Shown: positions 1 to 7,750, counted from the stretch's first letter. The stretch is 21,075 nt of DNA from an uncultured Desulfobacterales bacterium (GCA_945787595.1 CALZJV010000193.1:1-21075), one strand, 5' to 3'. Numbers and translations are program-made. Notes: a model not told the origin generated them from the letters alone.

Positions 1-669
1 ATGGACGGCAACGGCCGCTGGGCCAAAAAACGCCTGTTAAACCGCATCAACGGTCATGAAAAAGGATCGGAGACGGTTCGAACCATTGTCCGAACGTGTC
101 GCAAAATCGGGATACCCTACCTAACCCTGTATGCTTTTTCTACCGAAAATTGGCAGCGACCGAAAACAGAAGTTGAGGCACTGATGGTCCTTCTGAAAAA
201 ATTTCTCCAATCTGAACGAAAGGAGATGGTGGAGAACAATATCCGGCTGCGGATGATCGGTCAGTTAGACCGATTACCAACAAAAGTGCGGCAAGCATTA
301 GATCAGACCATGACGGCCACCAGAGAAAAAACAGGCATGAATCTTATCCTGGCATTGAGCTACGGCGGCCGGGCAGAGATTGTCCGTATGGTTCAGGAGG
401 TGACTGAGAAAATCAAACGCGGCGTATTTGAGCCGGAAGCAGTTAATGAAGGACTGATTTCCGATCATCTCTATACCCGGGATATTCCTGATCCGGATTT
501 ATTGATCAGAACCAGCGGGGAGATGCGGGTCAGCAATTTTTTGCTCTGGCAAATCGCATACACAGAACTATTTATCACCCAGACGCTATGGCCTGATTTC
601 AGCAAGGAAGAATTTCTACAAATTTTGAAAGACTTCCAAGCCCGTGTACGCAGATTCGGTGCTGTCTAG
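1..669 (+). CDS. uppS: Isoprenyl transferase (undecaprenyl diphosphate synthase), 5' partial
   Basis: This enzyme condenses isopentenyl diphosphates onto farnesyl diphosphate in cis to make the C55 lipid carrier for peptidoglycan and O-antigen. The 222 visible residues open with the diphosphate-binding motif MDGNGRWAKK. In the family this motif lies about 20 residues from the N-terminus (after a HVAIIMDGNGRW-like lead), so the true start is probably upstream of the window and the ATG at base 1 is internal. Further conserved blocks are YAFSTENWQRP near residue 43, SYGGRAEI near 120, and RTSGEMRVSNFLLWQ near 170, which is the C-terminal substrate and metal region. It heads the usual uppS-cdsA-(dxr)-rseP cluster. 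Family assignment is secure; only the start is uncertain. Confidence 0.95.
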   Translation: MDGNGRWAKKRLLNRINGHEKGSETVRTIVRTCRKIGIPYLTLYAFSTENWQRPKTEVEALMVLLKKFLQSERKEMVENNIRLRMIGQLDRLPTKVRQALDQTMTATREKTGMNLILALSYGGRAEIVRMVQEVTEKIKRGVFEPEAVNEGLISDHLYTRDIPDPDLLIRTSGEMRVSNFLLWQIAYTELFITQTLWPDFSKEEFLQILKDFQARVRRFGAV

Positions 670-690
670 ACCCTCAACGGCTTCTAAATG

Positions 691-702
691 ACAACATGTT
701 GT
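691..702. repeat. 12-bp palindrome ACAACATGTTGT downstream of uppS
   Basis: A perfect 12-bp palindrome starts 21 nt after the uppS stop. The same word, with similar right flank (RAGRAAC then AAGG and TTTCAG), starts exactly 21 nt after the dnaX stop at 19386-19397. It leads directly into the next repeat. The function is unknown; a 3'-UTR hairpin, a protein site or the edge of a repeat unit are all possible. Confidence 0.6.
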
Positions 703-720
703 AAGAAACGAAAGGCGTCA

Positions 721-790
721 GGTTTCAGGTGTCGGGTGTCAGGGAAAGGAAGTGTTCGAGATTGACACCTGACACCCGACACCTGAAACC
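721..790. repeat. Perfect 23-bp inverted repeat with 7-bp internal period
   Basis: The arm at 721-743 is an exact reverse complement of 768-790, separated by a 24-nt loop. Each arm is itself built of 7-bp units (GGTTTCA, GGTGTCG, GGTGTCA). It would form a very stable cruciform or RNA hairpin in the uppS-cdsA spacer. It has no poly-T tail on the + strand, so it is not a classic terminator. Confidence 0.85.
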
Positions 791-815
791 CATATAAATA
801 AACAGAGATCTTGCT

Positions 816-855
816 GCCCCGCAGGGGCCACTTTTTCCGAGCCTAGTCTCGGAAA
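816..855. other. Two small hairpins upstream of cdsA
   Basis: GCCCC at 816-820 pairs with GGGGC at 824-828 over a 3-nt loop. TTTCCGAG at 834-841 pairs with CTCGGAAA at 848-855 over a 6-nt loop. They sit between uppS and cdsA. The first is followed by five T (832-836) and could act as a weak terminator for uppS. No further evidence of function is visible. Confidence 0.4.
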
Positions 856-943
856 GAATTTAGACCCTTAGATGGGTTATATCTTTCAATTTAACCATTC
901 AACATGCTGGCTAATCAAGATCTACAACGGAGCAAACAATCAC

Positions 944-1750
944 GTGCATCTTAAGCGTTGGATCACAGGACTGAGCGCTTTACCATTTCTTATTTTTCTA
1001 GTTTACATTGGCGGCTTTCCTTTCGTAATTCTGGTTGGTATCGCCTGTATATGTTCGCTCTGGGAATATTATCGCATTGTGTTTAATGCCGATAGCGAAA
1101 CATTGCACGGTGTTGTCGTCTGGTGGGGATATTTCGTCGGCCTTGCCATCATCGTAACAGCCCATATCGCCGATTCTGAAAGTGTATTGGTGGTCCTCGC
1201 GTTCAATCTGGTTTTTGTCGGCCTGATGTCCATGTTCCTCTACAAATCAAAACCGTCAGTAGTTAATGTAATCCCCAAGCAGGTTCAGGGGATCATTTAT
1301 ATTCCTTTACTACTCTCTTTTCTGGTGTCGATCCGACGCGCACCTGATGGTATGACCTGGATCTTTATGCTTCTTGCCATCATTTTTGCCGGTGATATCA
1401 GTGCTTATTATGTCGGCTCATATCTTGGGCGACACAAGCTGAATCCTGCCATCAGTCCGGGGAAAACTATCGAGGGCGCTATTGGAGGACTGGTAGGGAA
1501 TCTTCTGGTGGGTTCCATCGGAAAAATCTTTTTCTTGCCGGCGCTTTCATGGGGATCTGCCGTTTTATTTTTTCTTGCTGTCGGCCTTGCCGGTCAGGTT
1601 GGTGATTTATTTGAATCCGAATTCAAGCGATCATCTAAAATCAAGGACTCCGGCGGTCTTTTACCGGGTCACGGCGGATTTTTAGACCGTATCGATGCGC
1701 TTTTATTTGCTTCACCGGTTGCATATCTGTTTAAGATTTATATATTATAG
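944..1750 (+). CDS. cdsA: Phosphatidate cytidylyltransferase (CDP-diglyceride synthase)
   Basis: This integral inner-membrane enzyme makes CDP-diacylglycerol from phosphatidate and CTP, the branch point of phospholipid synthesis. The C-terminal signature is intact: SEFKRSSKIKDSGGLLPGHG followed by GFLDRID, with the KD, PGHGG and DRxD residues expected of the family. Many hydrophobic segments match the polytopic topology. I chose the GTG at 944 (VHLKRWITGLSALPF, 268 aa) because family members begin with a LKRW/LKRI-type N-terminus and a GGAG sits 11 nt upstream. An in-frame ATG at 872 would add 24 residues that resemble no family N-terminus and partly overlap the spacer hairpins. Its usual downstream neighbour dxr is missing. 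Confidence 0.9.
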   Translation: MHLKRWITGLSALPFLIFLVYIGGFPFVILVGIACICSLWEYYRIVFNADSETLHGVVVWWGYFVGLAIIVTAHIADSESVLVVLAFNLVFVGLMSMFLYKSKPSVVNVIPKQVQGIIYIPLLLSFLVSIRRAPDGMTWIFMLLAIIFAGDISAYYVGSYLGRHKLNPAISPGKTIEGAIGGLVGNLLVGSIGKIFFLPALSWGSAVLFFLAVGLAGQVGDLFESEFKRSSKIKDSGGLLPGHGGFLDRIDALLFASPVAYLFKIYIL

Positions 1751-1767
1751 TTCTATTTTGTGACATT

Positions 1768-1955
1768 ATCAGAGTAAAATATTTTATTCTGATTTCAAAA
1801 GGGCGTTATTTTAAGTAAGAAAATGAGCTAAAATCTGAAATGAACTAAAATGAGCTAAAATTGTGGTATTCTGTCAATTATATAATAACAGATAGAGCGT
1901 AGCGATCCCTTAATTTTAGTCATTTTAGGCAATTTAGTTCACTTTAGGCATTCGT
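1768..1955. repeat. cdsA-rseP spacer: AT-rich palindrome and 10-bp-period inverted repeats
   Basis: ATCAGAGTAAAAT at 1768-1780 pairs with ATTTTATTCTGAT at 1781-1793 with one G-T position, a near-perfect 26-bp palindrome 17 nt after the cdsA stop. Next come units of ATGARCTAAA at 1823-1861 with a roughly 10-bp step. A partly complementary block of TTTAGKYMAT-like units follows at 1913-1951. This fills the position where dxr is normally found. No coding potential is seen in 1751-2031. Confidence 0.6.
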
Positions 1956-2031
1956 TTATTTCGCAATATCAGAATTGTACAGACGTCAATTCACTAACAC
2001 ATAACCTAATATCCAATAACAAGATAAACCC

Positions 2032-3063
2032 ATGGGTACCAGCATATTTGCATTTGTCATCGTCTTGGGCGTTCTCATCTTTTTTCATGAGTTCGGTCAT
2101 TTTCTAATCGCCAGATTGTTCGGAGTCGGAGTTGAGAAATTTTCACTTGGCTTCGGGCCTCGATTGATTGGTAAAAAGGTCGGTATTACCGATTACCGAA
2201 TTTCGGCAATCCCGCTGGGTGGTTATGTCAAAATGATTGGGGAGGAGGCGGATGCCGAAATAGCGCCGGAGGATATTTCCCTATCCTTTACTCATAAACA
2301 CGTTGCCAAACGCATGCTGATCGTCGCCGCCGGACCGGTCTTCAATATTCTTCTTGCCATCCTAATATTTTTCGGAATTTTTTTCTTTTCGGGAACCCTG
2401 ATTCTAAAGCCTTCTATTGGAGAAGTAAGACCGGGATCCCCCGCATTTGAAGCCGGGCTTGAAAAAGGTGATTTGATAACCGCCATCAACCAAACGGCGA
2501 TCAACAGCTGGGATGAAATGGCAGAAATAATTAATACCAGCAACGGTCAATCCATTCAGTTGACCTTTCTGCGCGGAGATTCCACCCGCGATTTATGGAT
2601 AACCCCTGAACAGGCGCCGGCTAAAAATATATTCGGTGAAAACATTCAACGCTTCATCATCGGTATTACCGCTTCGAGGGATGCCTATTCTAAAGATTTG
2701 AATTTTTTCGAGGCCCTTTCCGAAAGTTTGATTCAATCCTACAGAGTAACAGAGCTGATGGTGGTTATCATCGCAAAGTTGCTTAAAGGCGATATTTCAA
2801 CGGACACCCTGGGCGGTCCCATCATGATTGCACAGATGGCCGGTGACTCGGCCAAAGCAGGCGTTGGCAGCCTGATATCCTTTATTGCCCTGATCAGGGT
2901 GCTGGATGGCGGCCATCTTCTGTTCTTTCTTGTTGAAGCAATCAAAGGAAGCCCGGTCAGCGTGAAAGTGAGAGAAATTGCTCAGCAGGTCGGCTTGTTC
3001 CTCCTGATATTGTTGATGATCCTAGTATTTTACAATGACATTACACGGATATTTTTTAGCTGA
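2032..3063 (+). CDS. rseP: RIP metalloprotease RseP (site-2 protease), apparently with an internal in-frame deletion
   Basis: This is an intramembrane zinc protease of the regulated-intramembrane-proteolysis pathway that releases envelope-stress sigma factors. HEFGH at residues 19-23 in the first membrane helix supplies the zinc ligands and catalytic Glu. The GGYVKMIGE segment follows, then a PDZ domain at about residues 120-195 (GEVRPGSPAFEAGLEKGDLI). LDGGH at residues 291-295 holds the third zinc ligand Asp. In the family LDGG is preceded by a SxNLxxxNLLPIPV helix. Here the sequence goes straight from LISFIALI to RVLDGGH, so about 14-15 residues, including the conserved Asn and Pro, are missing while the frame is kept. 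Length is 343 aa against roughly 355-360 in related bacteria. Activity is therefore doubtful. purL starts 5 nt after the stop. Confidence 0.9.
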   Translation: MGTSIFAFVIVLGVLIFFHEFGHFLIARLFGVGVEKFSLGFGPRLIGKKVGITDYRISAIPLGGYVKMIGEEADAEIAPEDISLSFTHKHVAKRMLIVAAGPVFNILLAILIFFGIFFFSGTLILKPSIGEVRPGSPAFEAGLEKGDLITAINQTAINSWDEMAEIINTSNGQSIQLTFLRGDSTRDLWITPEQAPAKNIFGENIQRFIIGITASRDAYSKDLNFFEALSESLIQSYRVTELMVVIIAKLLKGDISTDTLGGPIMIAQMAGDSAKAGVGSLISFIALIRVLDGGHLLFFLVEAIKGSPVSVKVREIAQQVGLFLLILLMILVFYNDITRIFFS

Positions 3064-3068
3064 ACATC

Positions 3069-6065
3069 ATGCCATACCGACTAGAAATTGCATTAAAAGA
3101 AAATCTTTTCGATGCCGAAGGGGAGGGGATTTGTCGCAAAGCAAAAAGTTATTTTGGCATTGAAATAGACTGCGTGCGCACCATTAGCGTGATCACCATT
3201 GATGCCCGACTATCGGATGAACAGTTGAGAGACGTTCAGGCGGAAATTTTCACCAACCCGGTCACCCACCTTTCATCATACGATCCGCTTGACATCGAAT
3301 TTGACTGGACCATCTGGGTCGGTTATCGGCCGGGGGTCAGGGACAATCCGGGCAGCACTGCTGTGGAAGCCATCGAAGATCTTCTGAATATTAAATTCGG
3401 TGCCGACGGCGCGGCCTACACCTCAAAACGTTACTGTATCAAGGGCAGCGGCCTGAGTGCCGGAGATATGGATAAAATCGCCGGTGAGCTTCTGGCCAAC
3501 GATATCATCCAGCAATGGAAAATATTTTCCTTCGAGCAATGGAATCCGGCAGTAGGTATCGGACTCATTACTCCCAAGGTCGTTCTCGACCATGTCCCAA
3601 CGGTAACCACCATACCGGTTGACAGCCAACTTTCCCTGGAAAAAATCAGCAATGAACGCAACCTGGCATTAAATTCCAATGACATCCCCACCATTCGTGC
3701 TTATTTCATGGATAAAGATACCCGCTCAGCGCGATCGCTGGTTGGGCTCGACAATCCCACCGACGTTGAACTTGAATACATTTCCCAGGCCAGAAGCGAT
3801 CACTGCAACCACAACACCTTCCGCGGATTATTTCGCTACCGTAATCAGGCTACCGGTGAAACTGAAATAGTCGACAACTTATTTAAAACATTTATCGAAA
3901 CGCCGACCCTGATGTTAAAGGCAAAAAAGTCATGGGTGATTTCGGTGTTGTGGGACAATGCAGGTGCCGGACGCTTTGACAAGGATCACTACTACGTGAT
4001 TACGGGGGAAACGCATAACTCTCCTTCCAACATGGAAGCCTATGGGGGCGCTATCACAGGAATTGTTGGCGTTTACAGGGATCCGTTGGGAACCGGCAAG
4101 GGATCTCAGCTGGTGATGGGTAGTTACGGCTACTGCGTCGGCCCGCGTGATTATGACGGGGATCTCAAACCGCATTTGCATCCCAGACGTCTTTTAGACG
4201 GTGTGATTGAAGGTGTGCGTGATGGCGGCAATAAAAGCGGCATTCCCACAACCTTCGGTCAGGTGTTGTTTCATCCGGGCTATTTAGGAAAATGTCTGGT
4301 GTTTGTGACGGCTGTGGGAATGATGCCGGCGGAAATCAACGGTACCCCAGCCGAAAAAAAACGCACATCCGCCGGTGAGCTGGTCATCATGTGCGGCGGC
4401 AGAGTCGGCAAAGACGGAATTCACGGTGTTACGGCCGCCTCCGAGACGTTTTCCGAAAACACACCGGCCGGACATGTTCAGATCGGTGATCCCTATACCC
4501 AGAAAAAAATGCATGATTTTTTGCTGGAAGCCCGGGATGAGGGGTTAATCCGGTTTATTACGGATAACGGCGGCGGCGGTTTGTCGTCATCCATCGGGGA
4601 ATCAGCGCGTTTTTCCAACGGATGTGAAATTGAACTGGAGAAAGTGCCCTTAAAATATGAGGGACTCGATCAATGGGAGATCTGGGTGTCAGAATCCCAG
4701 GAGAGAATGACCGTAGCCATCCAAGTCGATGATTACGATCGCTTCTTTGAATTGTCCGAGAAGCATGCCGTCGAAAGTACAGTCATCGGCCGCTATACGG
4801 ATTCAGGCAAACTTCACATCACCTATGATGGCAGGACTTGCGCTTATGTGGATTTGGATTTGCTCGAATCAGGTTTCCCCCAGTGGGAATTTGATGCCGA
4901 ATGGGTCTCTCCCGAACTGCGGGGACTGTATGAGCCGGTTCTCAAGCCACCTCAGGATTATGCCGCATTGTTAAAAGATCTTCTGTGCCGGCCTAATATT
5001 TGTTCGACCCAATGGATTACCAAGCAATATGATCACGAAGTTCAAGGGACCAGTGTGATCAAACCCCTGGTCGGTGCCGATCGTGACATGAACAGCGATG
5101 CAACCGTGATCCGGCCAGTGCTTGAATCTCAAAAAGGCCTTGCACTCGCTCAGGCCCTGTTGCCGACCTATTCCACTATTGATGCCTATCACATGACCAG
5201 CTGCAGCATTGATGAGGCTGTGCGAAGGCTTTTAGCCGTTGGAGCCGATTTAGATCATATCGGTGGTGTCGATAATTTCTGTTGGCCCAGTATCCAGTAC
5301 GATCCTGTCGGCAATCCGGACGGTAAGTTCAAGGCGGCCCAGCTGGTGCGTTCCTGCCGGGCTCTGCATGATATATGTATGGCATATGAGGTTCCGTTGC
5401 TTTCCGGAAAGGACAGCATGTATGTCGATGGCAATCTTGCCGGGCGCTATGGTGAAACTCACAAAGTTTCAGCCCTTGAAACGCTGCAGTTTTCCACCAT
5501 CTCGGTTATCGAAGATGTCACCCGCTGTGTGACCATGGACAGTAAAATCGCCGGCGATCTGGTATATGTTCTGGGGTCTACCCGCAATGAACTTGGCGGA
5601 TCGGAATATTACGAGCATCTGGGATATGTCGGGCGCAATGTTCCCGAGGTGCGGCCGGCTGAATTTATCCCGGTGTACCGCAATTTAAAACGCGCTATAG
5701 AAAATGACCTGGTGGCCTCCGTCCACGGTATATATCGCGGTGGCTTGGCCGTTCACCTGGCCAAAGTCGCTATGGGCGGCAATCTTGGCATGAAAGTAAA
5801 CCTTGCACAGGTTCCGTTATACGATGTTGAGCGTGAAGATGTTCTATTGTTTTCCGAATCGGCCGGGCGATTTATTGTGACGGTTGATCCGGTCAACCAG
5901 GAGGCATTTGAAGCGCTTTTTAAAGGATTGGCCTGTGGCTGCATCGGAACGGTTACCACGGAGGCGGATTTGGTTGTTCAGGGGATTGAACAAAATGTCA
6001 TCATAAAGGTTTCTATGGCCGCTTTAAAAACAGCCTGGAATTCGACCTTCGGGGAGCTTATTTAG
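3069..6065 (+). CDS. purL: Phosphoribosylformylglycinamidine synthase, PurS-PurS-PurL fusion
   Basis: This is the ATP-dependent synthetase of the fourth step of IMP synthesis (FGAR plus glutamine-derived ammonia to FGAM). It is 998 aa, longer than small PurL (about 740) and shorter than the PurL-PurQ fusion (about 1300). Residues 1-85 and about 88-165 are two PurS-like modules; the second is clear from VGYRPGVRDNPGSTAVEAIE. The synthetase half carries SDHCNHNTF near residue 243 (catalytic His region), ETHNSPSNMEAYGGAITG near 313 (nucleotide binding), DNGGGGLSSSIGE near 500 and GKDSMYVDGN in the second AIRS-like half. The glutaminase is encoded separately by purQ, 620 nt downstream. No clear ribosome binding site precedes the ATG. 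With rseP ending 5 nt upstream, translation is probably coupled. A 7-bp repeat array starts 2 nt after the stop. Confidence 0.95.
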   Translation: MPYRLEIALKENLFDAEGEGICRKAKSYFGIEIDCVRTISVITIDARLSDEQLRDVQAEIFTNPVTHLSSYDPLDIEFDWTIWVGYRPGVRDNPGSTAVEAIEDLLNIKFGADGAAYTSKRYCIKGSGLSAGDMDKIAGELLANDIIQQWKIFSFEQWNPAVGIGLITPKVVLDHVPTVTTIPVDSQLSLEKISNERNLALNSNDIPTIRAYFMDKDTRSARSLVGLDNPTDVELEYISQARSDHCNHNTFRGLFRYRNQATGETEIVDNLFKTFIETPTLMLKAKKSWVISVLWDNAGAGRFDKDHYYVITGETHNSPSNMEAYGGAITGIVGVYRDPLGTGKGSQLVMGSYGYCVGPRDYDGDLKPHLHPRRLLDGVIEGVRDGGNKSGIPTTFGQVLFHPGYLGKCLVFVTAVGMMPAEINGTPAEKKRTSAGELVIMCGGRVGKDGIHGVTAASETFSENTPAGHVQIGDPYTQKKMHDFLLEARDEGLIRFITDNGGGGLSSSIGESARFSNGCEIELEKVPLKYEGLDQWEIWVSESQERMTVAIQVDDYDRFFELSEKHAVESTVIGRYTDSGKLHITYDGRTCAYVDLDLLESGFPQWEFDAEWVSPELRGLYEPVLKPPQDYAALLKDLLCRPNICSTQWITKQYDHEVQGTSVIKPLVGADRDMNSDATVIRPVLESQKGLALAQALLPTYSTIDAYHMTSCSIDEAVRRLLAVGADLDHIGGVDNFCWPSIQYDPVGNPDGKFKAAQLVRSCRALHDICMAYEVPLLSGKDSMYVDGNLAGRYGETHKVSALETLQFSTISVIEDVTRCVTMDSKIAGDLVYVLGSTRNELGGSEYYEHLGYVGRNVPEVRPAEFIPVYRNLKRAIENDLVASVHGIYRGGLAVHLAKVAMGGNLGMKVNLAQVPLYDVEREDVLLFSESAGRFIVTVDPVNQEAFEALFKGLACGCIGTVTTEADLVVQGIEQNVIIKVSMAALKTAWNSTFGELI

Positions 6066-6067
6066 AA

Positions 6068-6431
6068 CAGAGGGCAGATGACAGAGGGCAGATGACAGAG
6101 GGCAGATGACAGAGGGCAGATGACAGAGGGCAGATGACAGAGGGCAGAAGACAGAGGGCAAAAGACAGATGACGGAAGACAGAGGGCAGACGACAGAGGT
6201 CAGAAGGCAGATGACGGAAGACAGATGACAGAAGACAGATGACGGAAGACAGATGACAGATGACAGATGACAGATGACAGAAGACAGATGACGGAAGATA
6301 GATGACAGAAGACAGATGACGGAAGACAGATGACAGAAGACAGATGACGGAAGACAGATGACAGAAGACAGATGATAGAAGACGGAAGTCATAAAACAAA
6401 TGACAGCGGACAGAAAACATTTGACAGATCT
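6068..6431. repeat. Array of 52 in-phase 7-bp repeats (CAGATGA-like) after purL
   Basis: From 6068 to 6431 the sequence divides exactly into 52 heptamers with no insertion or deletion. The start is an alternating 14-bp unit CAGAGGG+CAGATGA, five times. The middle and end are dominated by a 28-bp superunit CAGATGA-CGGAAGA-CAGATGA-CAGAAGA with single substitutions. The last units decay (CATAAAA, CAAATGA, CAGCGGA, CAGAAAA, CATTTGA, CAGATCT). The array begins 2 nt after the purL stop. Because 7 is not a multiple of 3, all three minus frames stay open over long stretches and give spurious low-complexity ORFs. There are no spacers, so this is not a CRISPR. Confidence 0.95.
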
Positions 6432-6510
6432 CAAGTTAGCCCAGCCGCTGGCCGCCGAAGAAACGAGTTTGATTGAATAAGAAAATTTGCTCTGAATATC
6501 TTCGCACAGT

Positions 6511-6558
6511 GTAGGGCCGGCCACCGTGGCTGCCGATAAAGGTCGGCGCGGTGGCCGA
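6511..6558. other. GC-rich hairpin in the purL-purQ spacer
   Basis: GGCCACCG at 6519-6526 pairs with CGGTGGCC at 6549-6556. Inside, GCCGA at 6532-6536 pairs with TCGGC at 6543-6547 around a short AT-rich loop. The shape is REP/BIME-like. The rest of 6432-6622 shows no gene, and I see no second copy in the window. Confidence 0.6.
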
Positions 6559-6622
6559 CTCTTCTTGCTTGATGTGGTTTCATGCGAGTATATTGAAGAT
6601 TTTCTCTATCTTTCGGTGTATA

Positions 6623-6664
6623 TTTTCTGATCTCTGTTTTCTGTCTTCTGCCTTCTGCCTTCTG
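6623..6664. repeat. Six 7-bp repeats in reverse orientation, just upstream of purQ
   Basis: Units TTTTCTG, ATCTCTG, TTTTCTG, TCTTCTG, CCTTCTG, CCTTCTG are the reverse complement of the array after purL. The run 6654-6667 is exactly complementary to 6198-6211 inside that array (14 bp). The purQ ribosome binding site AGGAG follows within about 10 nt, so a long-range fold could reach it. Confidence 0.85.
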
Positions 6665-6684
6665 ACCGCAACAGGAGAATTGAT

Positions 6685-7500
6685 TTGCGTGATATAAATG
6701 CACTGGTGCTGACCGGTTATGGATTGAACTGTGATCATGAGACGGCTTATGCCTTAAAGCTGGCCGGTGCCGATGCTGTGCGAATTCATATCAATTCCCT
6801 TATAGACGGTTCGGCCAGCCTTGAAGATTTTCAGATGCTTGTGTTTATTGGGGGATTCAGCTGGGGTGACGACCATGGTGCCGGAGTGATTCAAGCCATC
6901 CGATTAAAGACCAACATCGGCGGTCAGATTATCAAATTTGTTGAAAAAGGCAATCTTGTTCTGGGGATTTGTAACGGCTTCCAAACTTTGGTCAACCTGG
7001 GTCTGCTGCCGGGCTTGGAGCATAACTATCAAAGACGATCGGTTGCTCTGACGTTTAATGACTGCGGAAATTTCAGAGACCAATGGGTGACCCTTAAAGT
7101 CAATGCGGCATCTCCCTGCATTTTTACCCGCGGAGTTGACTTGGCGGAACTCCCCATACGCCATGGTGAGGGGAAATTTTTTACAGACGAAACCACGCTA
7201 GCCAATCTTTGGGAAAATAACCTGGTGGTCATTCAATATGCCCTGCCGGATGGTGAACTCGCTCAAGGGCGCTTTCCTTTCAACCCCAATGGCTCGATAG
7301 GTGATATTGCCGGTATTTGTGATCCAACCGGGCGGATATTCGGCCTGATGCCGCATCCGGAAGGTTATAATCACTGGACCAATCATCCTGATTGGACCCG
7401 CCGCAAAGAAACTGCCAAACGCCGTGACGTCGCTCCGCATACCGCTCTGCCCGTTGGCATTCAACTTCTGAAAAATGCTGTTGAGTTCCTCCGTAAATGA
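6685..7500 (+). CDS. purQ: Phosphoribosylformylglycinamidine synthase glutaminase subunit PurQ
   Basis: This class I glutamine amidotransferase supplies ammonia to PurL. The nucleophile Cys96 lies in GICNGFQTL, and the triad His224 and Glu226 lie in MPHPEGY. FIGGFSWGDDHGAG near residue 54 and IRHGEGKF near 158 are also typical. At 271 aa it is longer than the Bacillus-type PurQ (about 227) and matches the larger form that accompanies long PurL proteins. The start is TTG at 6685, chosen because AGGAG lies 7 nt upstream and MRDINALVLTGYGLNCD begins like the family; no ATG fits. It is separated from purL by 620 nt of repeats. Its TGA stop overlaps the first unit of the next heptamer array. Confidence 0.95.
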   Translation: MRDINALVLTGYGLNCDHETAYALKLAGADAVRIHINSLIDGSASLEDFQMLVFIGGFSWGDDHGAGVIQAIRLKTNIGGQIIKFVEKGNLVLGICNGFQTLVNLGLLPGLEHNYQRRSVALTFNDCGNFRDQWVTLKVNAASPCIFTRGVDLAELPIRHGEGKFFTDETTLANLWENNLVVIQYALPDGELAQGRFPFNPNGSIGDIAGICDPTGRIFGLMPHPEGYNHWTNHPDWTRRKETAKRRDVAPHTALPVGIQLLKNAVEFLRK

Positions 7501-7722
7501 TTGAATATTGTCGATTGAAGATTGAATATTTAAGGTCCGCCTTCGGCGGATCAATTATAAAAAAACCATCAACGTACCCCTCACGGCGAGTCGCGGGGTA
7601 GCATCTAATGCGAAAGAAATTTTATCTCAGCAAGCTGCGGGGAACTAGACCCTAATAGAGATTAAATTGACGGAGCGAAGCGACATCCACAAATATTCAA
7701 TCGTCAATATTCAATAGTCATT
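7499..7722. repeat. Composite palindromic element, copy 1 (heptamer ends, GTCCGCC and GGAGCGAAGCGACATCC cores)
   Basis: The left end has heptamers GATTGAA, TATTGTC, GATTGAA, GATTGAA, TATTTAA, then GGTCCGCC. The right end is GGAGCGAAGCGACATCCACAAAT followed by reverse-complement heptamers (ATTCAAT-type) to 7722. TCCGCC at 7536-7541 and GGCGGA at 7545-7550 make a hairpin. A second copy with the same ends lies at 19435-19592. It fills most of the purQ-LysM spacer. No ORF is supported inside. Confidence 0.8.
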
Positions 7723-7750
7723 CCCGGTCAGGGTTTTTTTGATCCAAAAA

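Noticed and set aside
6068..6431. Possible CRISPR array
   Set aside because: The units are 7 bp and contiguous, with no unique spacers and no cas genes nearby.
6024..6524. Minus-strand ORFs of 166 and 120 codons with HLSSVIC-like repeats
   Set aside because: They are translations of the 7-bp array; the repeat peptide appears in every frame because 7 is not a multiple of 3. There is no ribosome site and they overlap the purL end.
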